From: Verrucomicrobiales bacterium
GTDB lineage: Bacteria > Verrucomicrobiota > Verrucomicrobiia > Verrucomicrobiales > DEV007
Direction: 5' to 3'
NCBI GenBank assembly: GCA_029213265.1
Contig: JARGNG010000024.1
Coordinates: 1 to 64,000 of the forward strand
DNA: 64,000 nucleotides
Shown here: positions 44,906 to 52,950 of the stretch, in pieces
Layout: each line of letters begins with the position of its first letter
How positions within the stretch are numbered: the first letter of the stretch is position 1
Program-made: the position numbers and the translations under genes
Notes under the pieces: model-generated
What the model saw: only the letters and a program-made list of their open reading frames with translations
What the model was told of the DNA's origin: nothing
Databases searched by the model: none

Positions 44906-46207
44906 ATGTCGGCCCCTATCCTCAAAATCGGTCTCGCAGGCTTCGGCAACGTTGGTGCCGGAGTGTTCAAGAACATTGAAAAAAATCGTCACCTCCTTCA
45001 GGAACGAACGGGGCACAACCTCGTCATCACGCGAATCGCGGTTCGCGATGCCTCGAAAGCACGGACGGTGGAACTCCCGCCGGAGCTCGTTACCACCAAT
45101 CTGGATGAACTCGTTCAGGATGAGGAAATCGATCTGATTGTGGAGCTGATCGGCGGAATTGATCGTGCTTTCGAACTCGTCAAAGACTCGCTCGAAAGTG
45201 GAAAAGCGGTCGTGACGGGGAACAAGGCGCTTCTGGCGGAACGTGGCCAGGAGCTGTTTGCCATCGCCGAGAAGTGCGGACGCCCGATCTACTACGAGGC
45301 CGCTGTCGCGGGTGGAATCCCGATCATCAAGACGGTGCAGGAGTCGCTTATTGGAAACCACATTCAGTCCGTGGTCGGAATCATCAACGGAACCTGTAAT
45401 TACATTCTTACCCGCATGACCGAGGCCGGCCTGGGTTATCCGGAAGCACTTGGGGAAGCGCAGCAACTGGGCTATGCGGAATCCGATCCCACTCTGGATG
45501 TGAATGGATGGGACGCGGCACACAAGGCAGTCATCCTCGCCTCACTGAGCTACGGTTGCTGGGTTCCCTGTGACCAGATTCATGTCGAGGGAATCGAAAA
45601 CGTGCAGCGCACCGACATCGGCTTCGCAGACAAACTCGGCTACACGATCAAGCTGCTCGCGGTAATCCAGTTGCACGACGAGTCCGGGGACATCGAAGTC
45701 CGTGTTCAACCGTCCCTGATTGCGAACGACCACATTCTCGCGTCCGTCAAAGGAGTCTACAACGCCATTCTCGTGCAGGGTGATGTCGTCGGCCAAACCC
45801 TGTTCTATGGTTCCGGAGCGGGGCAGGACCCGACTTCGAGTTCTGTGATCGCCGATATCGCCGACGCCAGTGCACGGATCGAATCACGCGATGGTTCCGG
45901 CTTTGTCACGCACGGGCTCTACGGAAATCCCCTGCCCATCGAGCAAAGTGTTTCCAAATACTATCTGCGAGTCGAAGCGGAGGACCGTCCCGGCGTTCTC
46001 GCCAGGATCGCCACGGTTCTCGGGGAAAATGACATCGGAATTCTTTCGGTCATTCAGCCGGAAGACCACGACAAGGAATACGCTCCCATCGTTTTGATGC
46101 TGCACTACGCGCCGTTTGGAGTCGTTCGGGAAGCCATCAACCAGATTGCGGGGATGGACTGCATCCGCGAAGAGCCGGTTCTCCTTCGCGTAGAGAACGT
46201 CGGATAG
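44906..46207 (+). CDS. hom: Homoserine dehydrogenase
   Basis: Reduces aspartate semialdehyde to homoserine on the way to threonine and methionine. From the ATG at 44906 the product is 433 residues. It has an N-terminal NAD(P)-binding motif LAGFGNVGAGVF, a catalytic core (VTGNKALLAERG, EAAVAGGIPIIKTVQESLIGNHIQSVVGIINGTCNYILTRM), and a C-terminal ACT domain (YLRVEAEDRPGVLARIATVL). The ACT domain suggests feedback control by threonine. The extension to 44807 has no family similarity. thrC follows after about 97 bases on the same strand. Confidence 0.97.
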   Translation: MSAPILKIGLAGFGNVGAGVFKNIEKNRHLLQERTGHNLVITRIAVRDASKARTVELPPELVTTNLDELVQDEEIDLIVELIGGIDRAFELVKDSLESGKAVVTGNKALLAERGQELFAIAEKCGRPIYYEAAVAGGIPIIKTVQESLIGNHIQSVVGIINGTCNYILTRMTEAGLGYPEALGEAQQLGYAESDPTLDVNGWDAAHKAVILASLSYGCWVPCDQIHVEGIENVQRTDIGFADKLGYTIKLLAVIQLHDESGDIEVRVQPSLIANDHILASVKGVYNAILVQGDVVGQTLFYGSGAGQDPTSSSVIADIADASARIESRDGSGFVTHGLYGNPLPIEQSVSKYYLRVEAEDRPGVLARIATVLGENDIGILSVIQPEDHDKEYAPIVLMLHYAPFGVVREAINQIAGMDCIREEPVLLRVENVG

Positions 46208-46304
46208 TTCCGGAATCCCCCGAATTTGCGAGGTTGAGGCCAAAAATCCGGCCTCTTCCTTACCATTTTCGTTTCCAACTGCCAAAAAGGCCCTAGCTTT
46301 ACTT

Positions 46305-47663
46305 ATGCAATTTGTTTCCACCCGAGGAGGAACTGAACCCGTTGGATTTCATGAAGCTTTCGCCGCCGGTCTCGCGCCGGACGGAGGTCTCTACGTCCCG
46401 AAGAACCTGCCTCTTCTTCCGAGCGATCTTCTCGTCGATGATGCCCTCCCCTACCCGGCTCTGGCCTGGGATTTTCTCGGGATGTTCGACGACGACCATG
46501 ATTCTGAACATCTCGTGGATATTGTCGACCGGAGCTACGGCGACTTCAGCGACACGATGAGCGCTCCGCTCATTCAGCTTGCCGAGAATCTTTTTGTCCT
46601 TGAGCTGTTTCACGGCCCGACCCTGTCATTTAAGGATTTTGGCCTGCAGCTGGTCGGTAATCTTTTCGAAGAGCAAATCGAACGCACCGGCGAAACCATC
46701 AACGTGCTCGGCGCGACTTCCGGTGACACCGGTTCGGCTGCGATTCACGGACTCGCCGGAAAGAAGGGTGTCAATGTGTTCATTCTCTACCCCGAAGGCC
46801 GCATCTCCGATCTGCAGGAGCGCCAGATGACCTGCACGGGCGCGGACAACATCTTCCCCATCCCGATCAAGGGATCCTTTGACGACGCCCAGGCGATCGT
46901 GAAGGAGCTGATGGGTGACCTTGAGACCAAGGAGAAACTTCGTCTTTCCGCCGTCAACTCGATCAACATCGTGCGGGTCCTCGCTCAGGCGATCTACTAC
47001 GTGCACGCCTACATGCAGCTCCCGCAAGACAGCCGGGATGACGTGAACTTCGTCGTTCCGACCGGGAACTTCGGCAACATCTTCGCCGGCTGGATGGTTC
47101 ACCAGATGGGGCTTCCCGTCGACCAGTTCGTTGTCGCCACCAATCAGAACGATATTCTCTATCGCCTTTTCACGACCGGCAAATATGAGCCCGAGGAGGT
47201 CCACCCGAGTCACGCACCTAGCATGGACATCCAGGTCGCGTCGAACTTCGAACGCTTCCTCTACTATCACAACGAGAAGAACGCCGACGCGACGCTTTCC
47301 CAGATGGCCCAGTTCATGAGCGAAGGTTCCATCGAAATTCCAAACTTCAATGCGAGCAACTTCACCGCCACTCACAGCACCGATGAAGATATCCTCGCAA
47401 ACATCCGGAAGGTGAAAGAGGCCTACAACTACGTCGTCGATCCCCACACCGCCTGCGGATTCCAGGATCTCGACCCGGACCGGACCACCGTCGTTCTTGC
47501 GACCGCGCACCCCGCCAAGTTCCCTGACATTATCAAAAAGGCAATTGGTGAGGAAGTGACTGAAGACTCTCTTGAAGCTCTCAAGAAGAAGAAAAAGAAG
47601 ACCTTCCAGGTCGACGGAAACGCCGACGCGATCCGCATGTTCATCGAGAAAAACTCAGCCTAG
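46305..47663 (+). CDS. thrC: Threonine synthase
   Basis: Converts O-phosphohomoserine to threonine with PLP. 452 residues, long form. N-terminal domain MQFVSTRGGTEPVGFHEAF...GLAPDGGLYVP, the PLP Lys K110 in GPTLSFKDFGLQL, the phosphate-binding TSGDTGSAAIHGLAGK, and VPTGNFGNIFAGW. The C-terminus VATAHPAKFPDIIKKAIGE matches family members. It follows hom on the same strand and lies with it in the threonine branch. The next gene begins 51 bases downstream. Confidence 0.97.
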   Translation: MQFVSTRGGTEPVGFHEAFAAGLAPDGGLYVPKNLPLLPSDLLVDDALPYPALAWDFLGMFDDDHDSEHLVDIVDRSYGDFSDTMSAPLIQLAENLFVLELFHGPTLSFKDFGLQLVGNLFEEQIERTGETINVLGATSGDTGSAAIHGLAGKKGVNVFILYPEGRISDLQERQMTCTGADNIFPIPIKGSFDDAQAIVKELMGDLETKEKLRLSAVNSINIVRVLAQAIYYVHAYMQLPQDSRDDVNFVVPTGNFGNIFAGWMVHQMGLPVDQFVVATNQNDILYRLFTTGKYEPEEVHPSHAPSMDIQVASNFERFLYYHNEKNADATLSQMAQFMSEGSIEIPNFNASNFTATHSTDEDILANIRKVKEAYNYVVDPHTACGFQDLDPDRTTVVLATAHPAKFPDIIKKAIGEEVTEDSLEALKKKKKKTFQVDGNADAIRMFIEKNSA

Positions 47664-47713
47664 TTGTTGTCCGAAAGTTTCCCGCTGAGGAGAGAAGTTC
47701 GATCGACCATCGA

Positions 47714-48673
47714 ATGAACCGGCTCTCCTACGAAGAATTTCTCGCTCATGGCGATGAGTTCGACAGAGCCGTATCGCGCACGCCGGAGATTGCCCGCTTC
47801 TGTTCATCCGCTCTCTGGCAGAAAGCGGCGCACGACACGATGCAGCAGCCGGAGGAGGGCGACGAGTATTTCATCTTTGAAGAAGAGGGAAACTGGATCG
47901 TTTTTGCCGAACGCGGGGGACGACGAATCTTCTATCCGCTGGAGGCGGCCTGGATGTTCGGATCGCCTCTGATCGGCGACCCGCTGGATTGCCTCGATCT
48001 TCTCCGGCGCGCCACAACCGAGTGTCTTGATTCTCCGTTCGGCTTTTGTTTCGGCGGAATACGCAAAGGGGGCATTCTTCACCGGGCGATTATGGCCCGC
48101 CGGGAGGAATGCCTTCAGTTTGAAGAATTCCCCGCGACCGACTGCGTGGGGATTGATCTATCCGGTGGCTATGACGAATGGCTCGCCCGCCGCTCAAAGA
48201 AATTTCGAAAGTCGATTCGCCAGCTTCGACTGCCGGAGGGCGTGTCCATCGAGGACGTGAGCCGGGAATCCCCCGGGGAACTGTTTTCCCGCATCGAGGC
48301 TGTGCAACGAGAAACCTACAAATGGGCGGAGGGAATCGACATCTTCCAAGTCGAAACCTACCGGAAATTCTACCGCATCCTTCTTGAGGAACTGCACGAT
48401 CGGGAAGACCTCCGCATTCTCTTTGCCCGGCGGGAGGACTCCGATCTCGCCTACATCTTCGGCGGAGTGCAGAACACGACCTATCGCGGCTTTCAAATGA
48501 GCTACATCGAAGAAGCCAAACCTCTCGGGATCGGAAATGCGCTTCAGCTGAGGAACCTGCAACTGCGGGCCGACGAAGGGATTCTTCATTACGATCTCGG
48601 CATGCATTCCCCCTACAAAGAGCGGTGGGCTGATCGCTGGGACGAATACGTCGGCGCCTTTCTGGTGTGGTAG
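47714..48673 (+). CDS. FemAB/GNAT-like acyltransferase, function unknown
   Basis: 319 residues, no signal peptide. The middle resembles the BioF2/FemAB-like GNAT group: SKKFRKSIRQLRLPEGVSIEDV, then VQRETYKWAEGIDIFQ, and the acyl-CoA-type segment ILFARREDSDLAYIFGGVQ, GIGNALQLRNLQLRADEGILHYDLGMHSPYKERW. Related proteins attach amino acids to peptidoglycan or make exopolysaccharides (CelD-type), but the donor and acceptor here are not readable. It is 51 bases from thrC; the 3' end enters a REP-like element. Confidence 0.7.
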   Translation: MNRLSYEEFLAHGDEFDRAVSRTPEIARFCSSALWQKAAHDTMQQPEEGDEYFIFEEEGNWIVFAERGGRRIFYPLEAAWMFGSPLIGDPLDCLDLLRRATTECLDSPFGFCFGGIRKGGILHRAIMARREECLQFEEFPATDCVGIDLSGGYDEWLARRSKKFRKSIRQLRLPEGVSIEDVSRESPGELFSRIEAVQRETYKWAEGIDIFQVETYRKFYRILLEELHDREDLRILFARREDSDLAYIFGGVQNTTYRGFQMSYIEEAKPLGIGNALQLRNLQLRADEGILHYDLGMHSPYKERWADRWDEYVGAFLVW

Positions 48674-48678
48674 CCAGC

Positions 48679-48755
48679 GTAGAGGAAAACGTAAGTTTTT
48701 CCGCAGTAGAACGAGCCCTGGCTTCGCAGGTCGAAACACTCACGTGTTCCGCTAC
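48679..48755. repeat. REP-like element pair, family A
   Basis: The + strand has GTAGAGGAAAACGTAAGTTTTTCC (48679-48702), and the minus strand from 48755 reads GTAGCGGAACACGTGAGTGTTTCG. The latter forms AACAC/GTGTT with loop GTGA (minus strand). The two GTAG heads point towards each other as in a BIME. It lies between the convergent FemAB-like and folP genes. Confidence 0.65.
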
Positions 48756-48764
48756 GGGATTCCG

Positions 48765-49604
48765 CTACGCCCCGGGCAGCATCGCTTCGGTCATGCGGAT
48801 CGCCTCGACGTTGGCACGGACTTCGTGCACACGATGCAGAGCGATTCCCTGCTCGCGGGCCATAGAGGTCACCGCAACGGTCGACCAGTCCCGATCCTCC
48901 GCCGATTCGGTTCCGGTGAGCTTTCCGAGAAAGGATTTCCGCGAAACCCCGAGCAGGAGAGGACGGTCCCGGACGCGCAGTCGTTCCGGATGCCTCAACA
49001 ACTCAAGATTGTGCTGCAAAGTTTTTCCAAATCCGATCCCCGGATCAAAAACGATCGCTTCCTTTTCCACACCCGCAGCTACGAGAGCCTCGAATCGATC
49101 TTCAAAAAACGCAGCGACTTCGCGACCGACATCTTCGTAGGAAGGCTCAGCCTGCATCGTTCGCGGCGTTCCCTTCATGTGCATGACAACGACACCGGCT
49201 CCACTTTCAGCGGCAACGGCAATCATATCGGGGTCACGAAACCCGGTCACATCGTTGATGATCTCCGCGCCGGCTTTCACAGCCGCCGCCGCGACCTCCG
49301 CTTTTGATGTATCGACGGAAAGGCAGGCTTCCGGATGCTCGCAGTGCAGTCGTTCGATAACGGGCAAAACCCGGGTTTTCTCCTCGTCGACTGACACTTC
49401 CGCTGCGCCCGGACGGGTGGACTCACCGCCGATATCGAGAATCGCAGCGCCCTCTTCGAGCATTTGAGCCGCTCTCGCCACAGCACGATCAAGCGTCCCG
49501 TAGCGCCCTCCATCCGAGAAGGAATCGGGCGTCACATTGAGAATCCCCATGATCTCGCCGCGGGACGAAAGATCCAAGGTACGATGCAGGCACTTCCAGA
49601 TCAT
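48765..49604 (-). CDS. folP: Dihydropteroate synthase
   Basis: Joins p-aminobenzoate and 6-hydroxymethyl-dihydropterin pyrophosphate to make dihydropteroate in folate synthesis. 279 residues. The signatures are MGILNVTPDSFSDGGRY (pterin-binding), ILDIGGESTRPGA, IINDVTGFRDPDM and VVVMHMKGTPRTMQ (loop with pABA site), and the C-terminal LRVRDRPLLLGVSRKSFLG. The gene lies 25 bases from the biotin synthase stop on the same strand. The N-terminus MIWKCLHRTLDLSSRGEIM is a usual length. Confidence 0.97.
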   Translation of the reverse strand: MIWKCLHRTLDLSSRGEIMGILNVTPDSFSDGGRYGTLDRAVARAAQMLEEGAAILDIGGESTRPGAAEVSVDEEKTRVLPVIERLHCEHPEACLSVDTSKAEVAAAAVKAGAEIINDVTGFRDPDMIAVAAESGAGVVVMHMKGTPRTMQAEPSYEDVGREVAAFFEDRFEALVAAGVEKEAIVFDPGIGFGKTLQHNLELLRHPERLRVRDRPLLLGVSRKSFLGKLTGTESAEDRDWSTVAVTSMAREQGIALHRVHEVRANVEAIRMTEAMLPGA

Positions 49605-49628
49605 ACTCGATCGAAAGAAGCCGGGGGA

Positions 49629-50624
49629 TCACCCCAGCGCCGGCTCAAGGGGCCGGGTTCCTTCGGCTGCGGGGGCACCCTGACCGGGATTCGGCTTTTG
49701 TGGCTCGAGCCCGAGCTTTTTCAGCAGATTCAGATCCGCTTCCGACTGCGGGTTTCCGGTCGTGAGCAGCTTGTCTCCGTAGAAGATCGAATTGGCACCG
49801 GCAAAGAAGCAAAGCGCCTGGAGCTCTTCGCTCATTTGCTTGCGACCGGCCGAGAGACGCACCTTCGCATCCGGAATGGCAATCCGGGCGAGAGCGATCA
49901 TGCGAACGACCTCAAAGGAATCGACCCCCTGCGATTCGGCAAGCGGCGTTCCCGGAATCGGCACGAGTGAGTTGATGGGAACACTCTCCGGCTGCGGGTT
50001 GAAGTTGCTGAGAATCTCCAACATTTTGATCCGGTCCTCCGTTTTCTCCCCGAGACCGAGGATTCCACCGGAGCAAACTGACATACCGGCGTCCTGCACA
50101 TGGCGGAGTGTATTGAGCCGATCCTGAAAGGTGTGAGTCGAAACAATCTTCGTGTAGTGCTCCGGGGAAGTGTCGATGTTGTGATTGTAAGCGGTGACGC
50201 CTGCTTTCTTCAGCTTCTCCGCCTCCACTTCGCCCAGTTCCCCGAGGGTGGTGCAAACCTCCATACCGAGTTCACTGACGCTCTCCACAATTTCGAGCAC
50301 CTGATCGAAACGCTTCGTTCCGTCGCGGACGCCCTTCCAGGCAGCACCCATGCAGAAGCGAGTCGATCCATTTTCGCGGGCCAGCTTGGCGCGCTCGAGA
50401 ATCTCTTCGGTCTCCATGAGGCGCTCGGCCTCCACTTCAGTGGTGTAGCGGGCCGATTGCGCGCAATAGGAACAATCCTCGGAACAGCCACCGGTCTTGA
50501 TACTGAGAAGGGTGCAAAGCTGCACCTCGTTTTCCGGCCAGTGCGCTTCATGCACCTTGCGGGAGCGCTGAATGAGATCGAAAAAGGGAAGATCGTAGAG
50601 CTGTTTGAGTTCTTCGTACTGCAT
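49629..50624 (-). CDS. bioB: Biotin synthase
   Basis: Radical SAM enzyme inserting sulfur into dethiobiotin. From the ATG at 50624 the product is 331 residues. The cluster motif is C47-x3-C51-x2-C54 (GGCSEDCSYCAQSARY), followed by ENGSTRFCMGAAWKG with the [2Fe-2S] ligand Cys, YNHNIDTSPEHY, and SVCSGGILGLGE. A Pro-rich tail (PNPGQGAPAAEGTRPLEPALG) follows. The frame is open to 50681, but similarity starts at MQYEELKQLYDLP. It is co-directional with folP; other bio genes are not in the window. Confidence 0.97.
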   Translation of the reverse strand: MQYEELKQLYDLPFFDLIQRSRKVHEAHWPENEVQLCTLLSIKTGGCSEDCSYCAQSARYTTEVEAERLMETEEILERAKLARENGSTRFCMGAAWKGVRDGTKRFDQVLEIVESVSELGMEVCTTLGELGEVEAEKLKKAGVTAYNHNIDTSPEHYTKIVSTHTFQDRLNTLRHVQDAGMSVCSGGILGLGEKTEDRIKMLEILSNFNPQPESVPINSLVPIPGTPLAESQGVDSFEVVRMIALARIAIPDAKVRLSAGRKQMSEELQALCFFAGANSIFYGDKLLTTGNPQSEADLNLLKKLGLEPQKPNPGQGAPAAEGTRPLEPALG

Positions 50625-50749
50625 AGGAACGGAGTAGGGTTCGTTCGTGTATCCGTGGAGAAAGGACCACGAATTCGGCAAATTTCACCTATTTAGTGCG
50701 GAAAAAGCCGGGAATTCCGTCTTCCGGAATCGGGAAGGTGCGCAAACGC

Positions 50750-51478
50750 TCAACTCGTCCATCGCCCGCCCGGAGAGACAAAGGGCAGAACCTGCTTGTA
50801 GGTATCGGAATAGTCCGTCTTTCCGATCGCTCCGATCATCTTCACCCCGGTAGCCCGTCGAAATGCCTGGCTGAAGGCTTCTCCGCTGTGGCAGCCCCAG
50901 CTTTTGCAGTAGGCGTTCCGGTCGAAAGCCTTGCGACTTAGCTTCGGTAAATCAGCCTGATGCAAAAAGGCTTTGGAGGCCCCGAGGATGTGGTTGCTAT
51001 AGTCGAAGACGAAGCAGTATTTGTTGGAGTGACCGAAGTATTCAAACCCGGACACCTTGATCTTGCGACGATCCTGACCGCTGTTCACGTAGTTGATCAA
51101 CTCCTCGGTCCGACTGAACCAGACGAGCCGAATCTTGTATTTGTCGCGAACGCTTTCGATGTGGGAAATCAAGGGATCGCCATCTTCGGTCGCACGGGTC
51201 TCATACCCGGGACGGTAGACCAGCCAGGTGATATTGATTTTGTTGTCGGTCGCCTTTTGCAACTGCTGCACACGAATCCGCGCGGTCCGGACAAAATTCC
51301 CCCACCACTGGTCGTGACGATGCTCTTCGCGACGGTAGTTTTCCCAGTAGCGAAGGGCCGGCCCTCCGGAAATGAGAATGTATTCATCGTTCGGGTCGAG
51401 CGCTGCAGAGGCCCTTTCCGGCAAGGCAAAAGACGTAAGAACCAGGAAGAGAGAAAGAAAGAGCGTCCGGAGTGTCAT
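50750..51478 (-). CDS. Secreted protein, possible clan CD-like fold, function unknown
   Basis: 242 residues with a signal peptide (MTLRTLFLSLFLVLTSFALPERASA). No family is recognised. A buried strand-like segment KVSGFEYFGHSNKYCFVFDY (H150) is followed by RNAYCKSWGCHSGEAFSQAF (C196). This resembles the spaced His and Cys blocks of clan CD (caspase/CHAT-like) proteases, but it could equally be a structural site. The N-terminal half (ISGGPALRYWENYRREEHRHD, IRLVWFSRTEELINYVNSG) is alpha/beta-like. It lies 85 bases beyond the amidase_2 gene's stop. Confidence is in the gene, not in the function. Confidence 0.6.
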   Translation of the reverse strand: MTLRTLFLSLFLVLTSFALPERASAALDPNDEYILISGGPALRYWENYRREEHRHDQWWGNFVRTARIRVQQLQKATDNKINITWLVYRPGYETRATEDGDPLISHIESVRDKYKIRLVWFSRTEELINYVNSGQDRRKIKVSGFEYFGHSNKYCFVFDYSNHILGASKAFLHQADLPKLSRKAFDRNAYCKSWGCHSGEAFSQAFRRATGVKMIGAIGKTDYSDTYKQVLPFVSPGGRWTS

Positions 51479-51563
51479 TTCGAAGAATGTGAATCAGATT
51501 GTAAAGGATCTCATCAGAAACGCAAGATACGCGCCCGTGGACCGGGTCTTTCAAAGACAACGC

Positions 51564-52376
51564 TTATCCCAACCCGATGAAATCGGTGATCCGGTGCCAA
51601 ATCTGCACGATCCGGTTCTGCTTGTCCTGCTGCTCTTCCAGCTCTTTCTGCTGTCGTAAATACTCGTCAAAAGCCACGAGACGCTGATGATGCTGATTGA
51701 TCCGCCCGACGAACCAGCGCCAGGTGCCTCCGGGCTGACCGTTCTCGAGGAGAAAATGCGGACAATTCTTATTCGGAGTGGAATAGCCCTCCCGCGGCCA
51801 GTGATAGTGAGCACGAATGTTCTCAATCGGAATTTGGTGATGATACATCAATGAGGCGGCCAGCTTGGCGGTGCGCTCCATCGTCGCGAGCTGATCATTG
51901 CCCTGGTGTTCGCACATTTCGATTCCAATCGAGTAGCGGTTTCCGGGGCCATCAAAATCAGCATGCTCACCGCGCTCGTCAGTCGGGATGTGCTGGATGA
52001 CGGTGTCGTCCTGGACCGTAAAGTGCCAGCAAAGATACCCGACTACTCCGCCGCGGAGGGCTCCACGCTTGAGGGCTTTCGCATGTGCGAAGGCGTCGCC
52101 TGTCGGATTCTGCGTGCTGTGAATCGTGATGAACTTGGGATCCAGCTTTCGGTCGATCCTTCGGCCGTACTTTCCCTTCTGAATCAGGTCGACCTTTATG
52201 TTCAGCTCTTTGTGAGACTCGTTGGGATTCGCCGGTGTCGAGGCAACCGCTCCCAGTTCCCGCTCCCAAAGACCACTCTTTGAGGTGACGCTGGAGTCAG
52301 TCGTATTGCAAGAAGACAAAGCGGCCAGAATGCCGCCAACAACTACAGAGGGAATGAGAATTCGAAGTGCGTTCAT
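51564..52376 (-). CDS. N-acetylmuramoyl-L-alanine amidase (amidase_2) lipoprotein
   Basis: 270 residues. Lipobox ALSSC with Cys23 (MNALRILIPSVVVGGILAALSSC). The amidase_2/PGRP-like domain has FITIHSTQNP with a zinc His (H86), GVVGYLCWHFTVQDDTVIQHIPTDERGEHADF, YSIGIEMCEHQGND, IRAHYHWPREG and KNCPHFLL, giving the remaining His/Cys ligands. It should cut the amide bond between MurNAc and peptide stems. The C-terminal 40 residues are a charged helix (RQQKELEEQQDKQNRIVQ). Confidence 0.9.
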   Translation of the reverse strand: MNALRILIPSVVVGGILAALSSCNTTDSSVTSKSGLWERELGAVASTPANPNESHKELNIKVDLIQKGKYGRRIDRKLDPKFITIHSTQNPTGDAFAHAKALKRGALRGGVVGYLCWHFTVQDDTVIQHIPTDERGEHADFDGPGNRYSIGIEMCEHQGNDQLATMERTAKLAASLMYHHQIPIENIRAHYHWPREGYSTPNKNCPHFLLENGQPGGTWRWFVGRINQHHQRLVAFDEYLRQQKELEEQQDKQNRIVQIWHRITDFIGLG

Positions 52377-52518
52377 CGATCCGGAAATTTAAGGAAAGGG
52401 GTCGAAATTTAGCCCATTCGGATGAAATTCGCAAATTTATTTCATTTAAATTAAAAACTTATCAAAATTGATAATCTCTTATAGTGAGACACCTGATACA
52501 GCTCCGGGCTGCAACCTC

Positions 52519-52899
52519 CTATCGTTCAAGGATTTCCACCTCGTAGCCATCCGGATCTGTCACAAAGGCCATTTTTATCTTGTCCCCGGAAGGAAACGCC
52601 TCCCGCCAGTCCTCCGGCCAGATTTCGAGACCGCTTTTTTCCAGTGTATCGCAATAGCTCATGATATCCTCAACGCCGACAGCGGTGTGCATGAGGTCTT
52701 CAGGGAACTCGACTTTGAAGTCCGGTGAGTAGCAGAGTTCCAGAAAATGGTCGTTTCCATCCAGTTCGAGAAAGGCCAGCTGATTCCCGGCAGGTGACTT
52801 ATCGGTGCGGCGGGTCAGTTTGAAACCAAGCGTTTCGTAAAACGAAATTGTCTTGTCGAGGTCGCTGACTCGGATGCGGGTGTGGAGAAATTTGATCAT
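52519..52899 (-). CDS. Glyoxalase/VOC-family protein (lactoylglutathione lyase-like)
   Basis: 126 residues from the ATG at 52899. KFLHTRIRVSDLDKTISFYETLGFKLTRR is the N-terminal betaalphabetabeta module, then GNDHFLELCY, HTAVGVEDI and VTDPDGYEVEIL with the closing metal-binding Glu. Glyoxalase I converts the hemithioacetal of methylglyoxal; other VOC enzymes are possible. It lies 143 bases from the amidase_2 gene. The frame is open to 52932 but without similarity. Confidence 0.9.
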   Translation of the reverse strand: MIKFLHTRIRVSDLDKTISFYETLGFKLTRRTDKSPAGNQLAFLELDGNDHFLELCYSPDFKVEFPEDLMHTAVGVEDIMSYCDTLEKSGLEIWPEDWREAFPSGDKIKMAFVTDPDGYEVEILER

Positions 52900-52950
52900 G
52901 TGAAACGATGCGGAACCCTGCCCGTTTCGCAAGTGGCGGAATGACCTTCT

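Noticed and set aside
44777-45523. In-frame upstream extension of the DUF1080 lipoprotein gene
   Set aside because: It overlaps hom completely on the opposite strand and would bury the lipoprotein signal in the middle of the protein.
48090-48743. Minus-strand frames opposite the FemAB-like gene
   Set aside because: Arg/Ser-rich with no similarity. They are shadows of the + strand gene.
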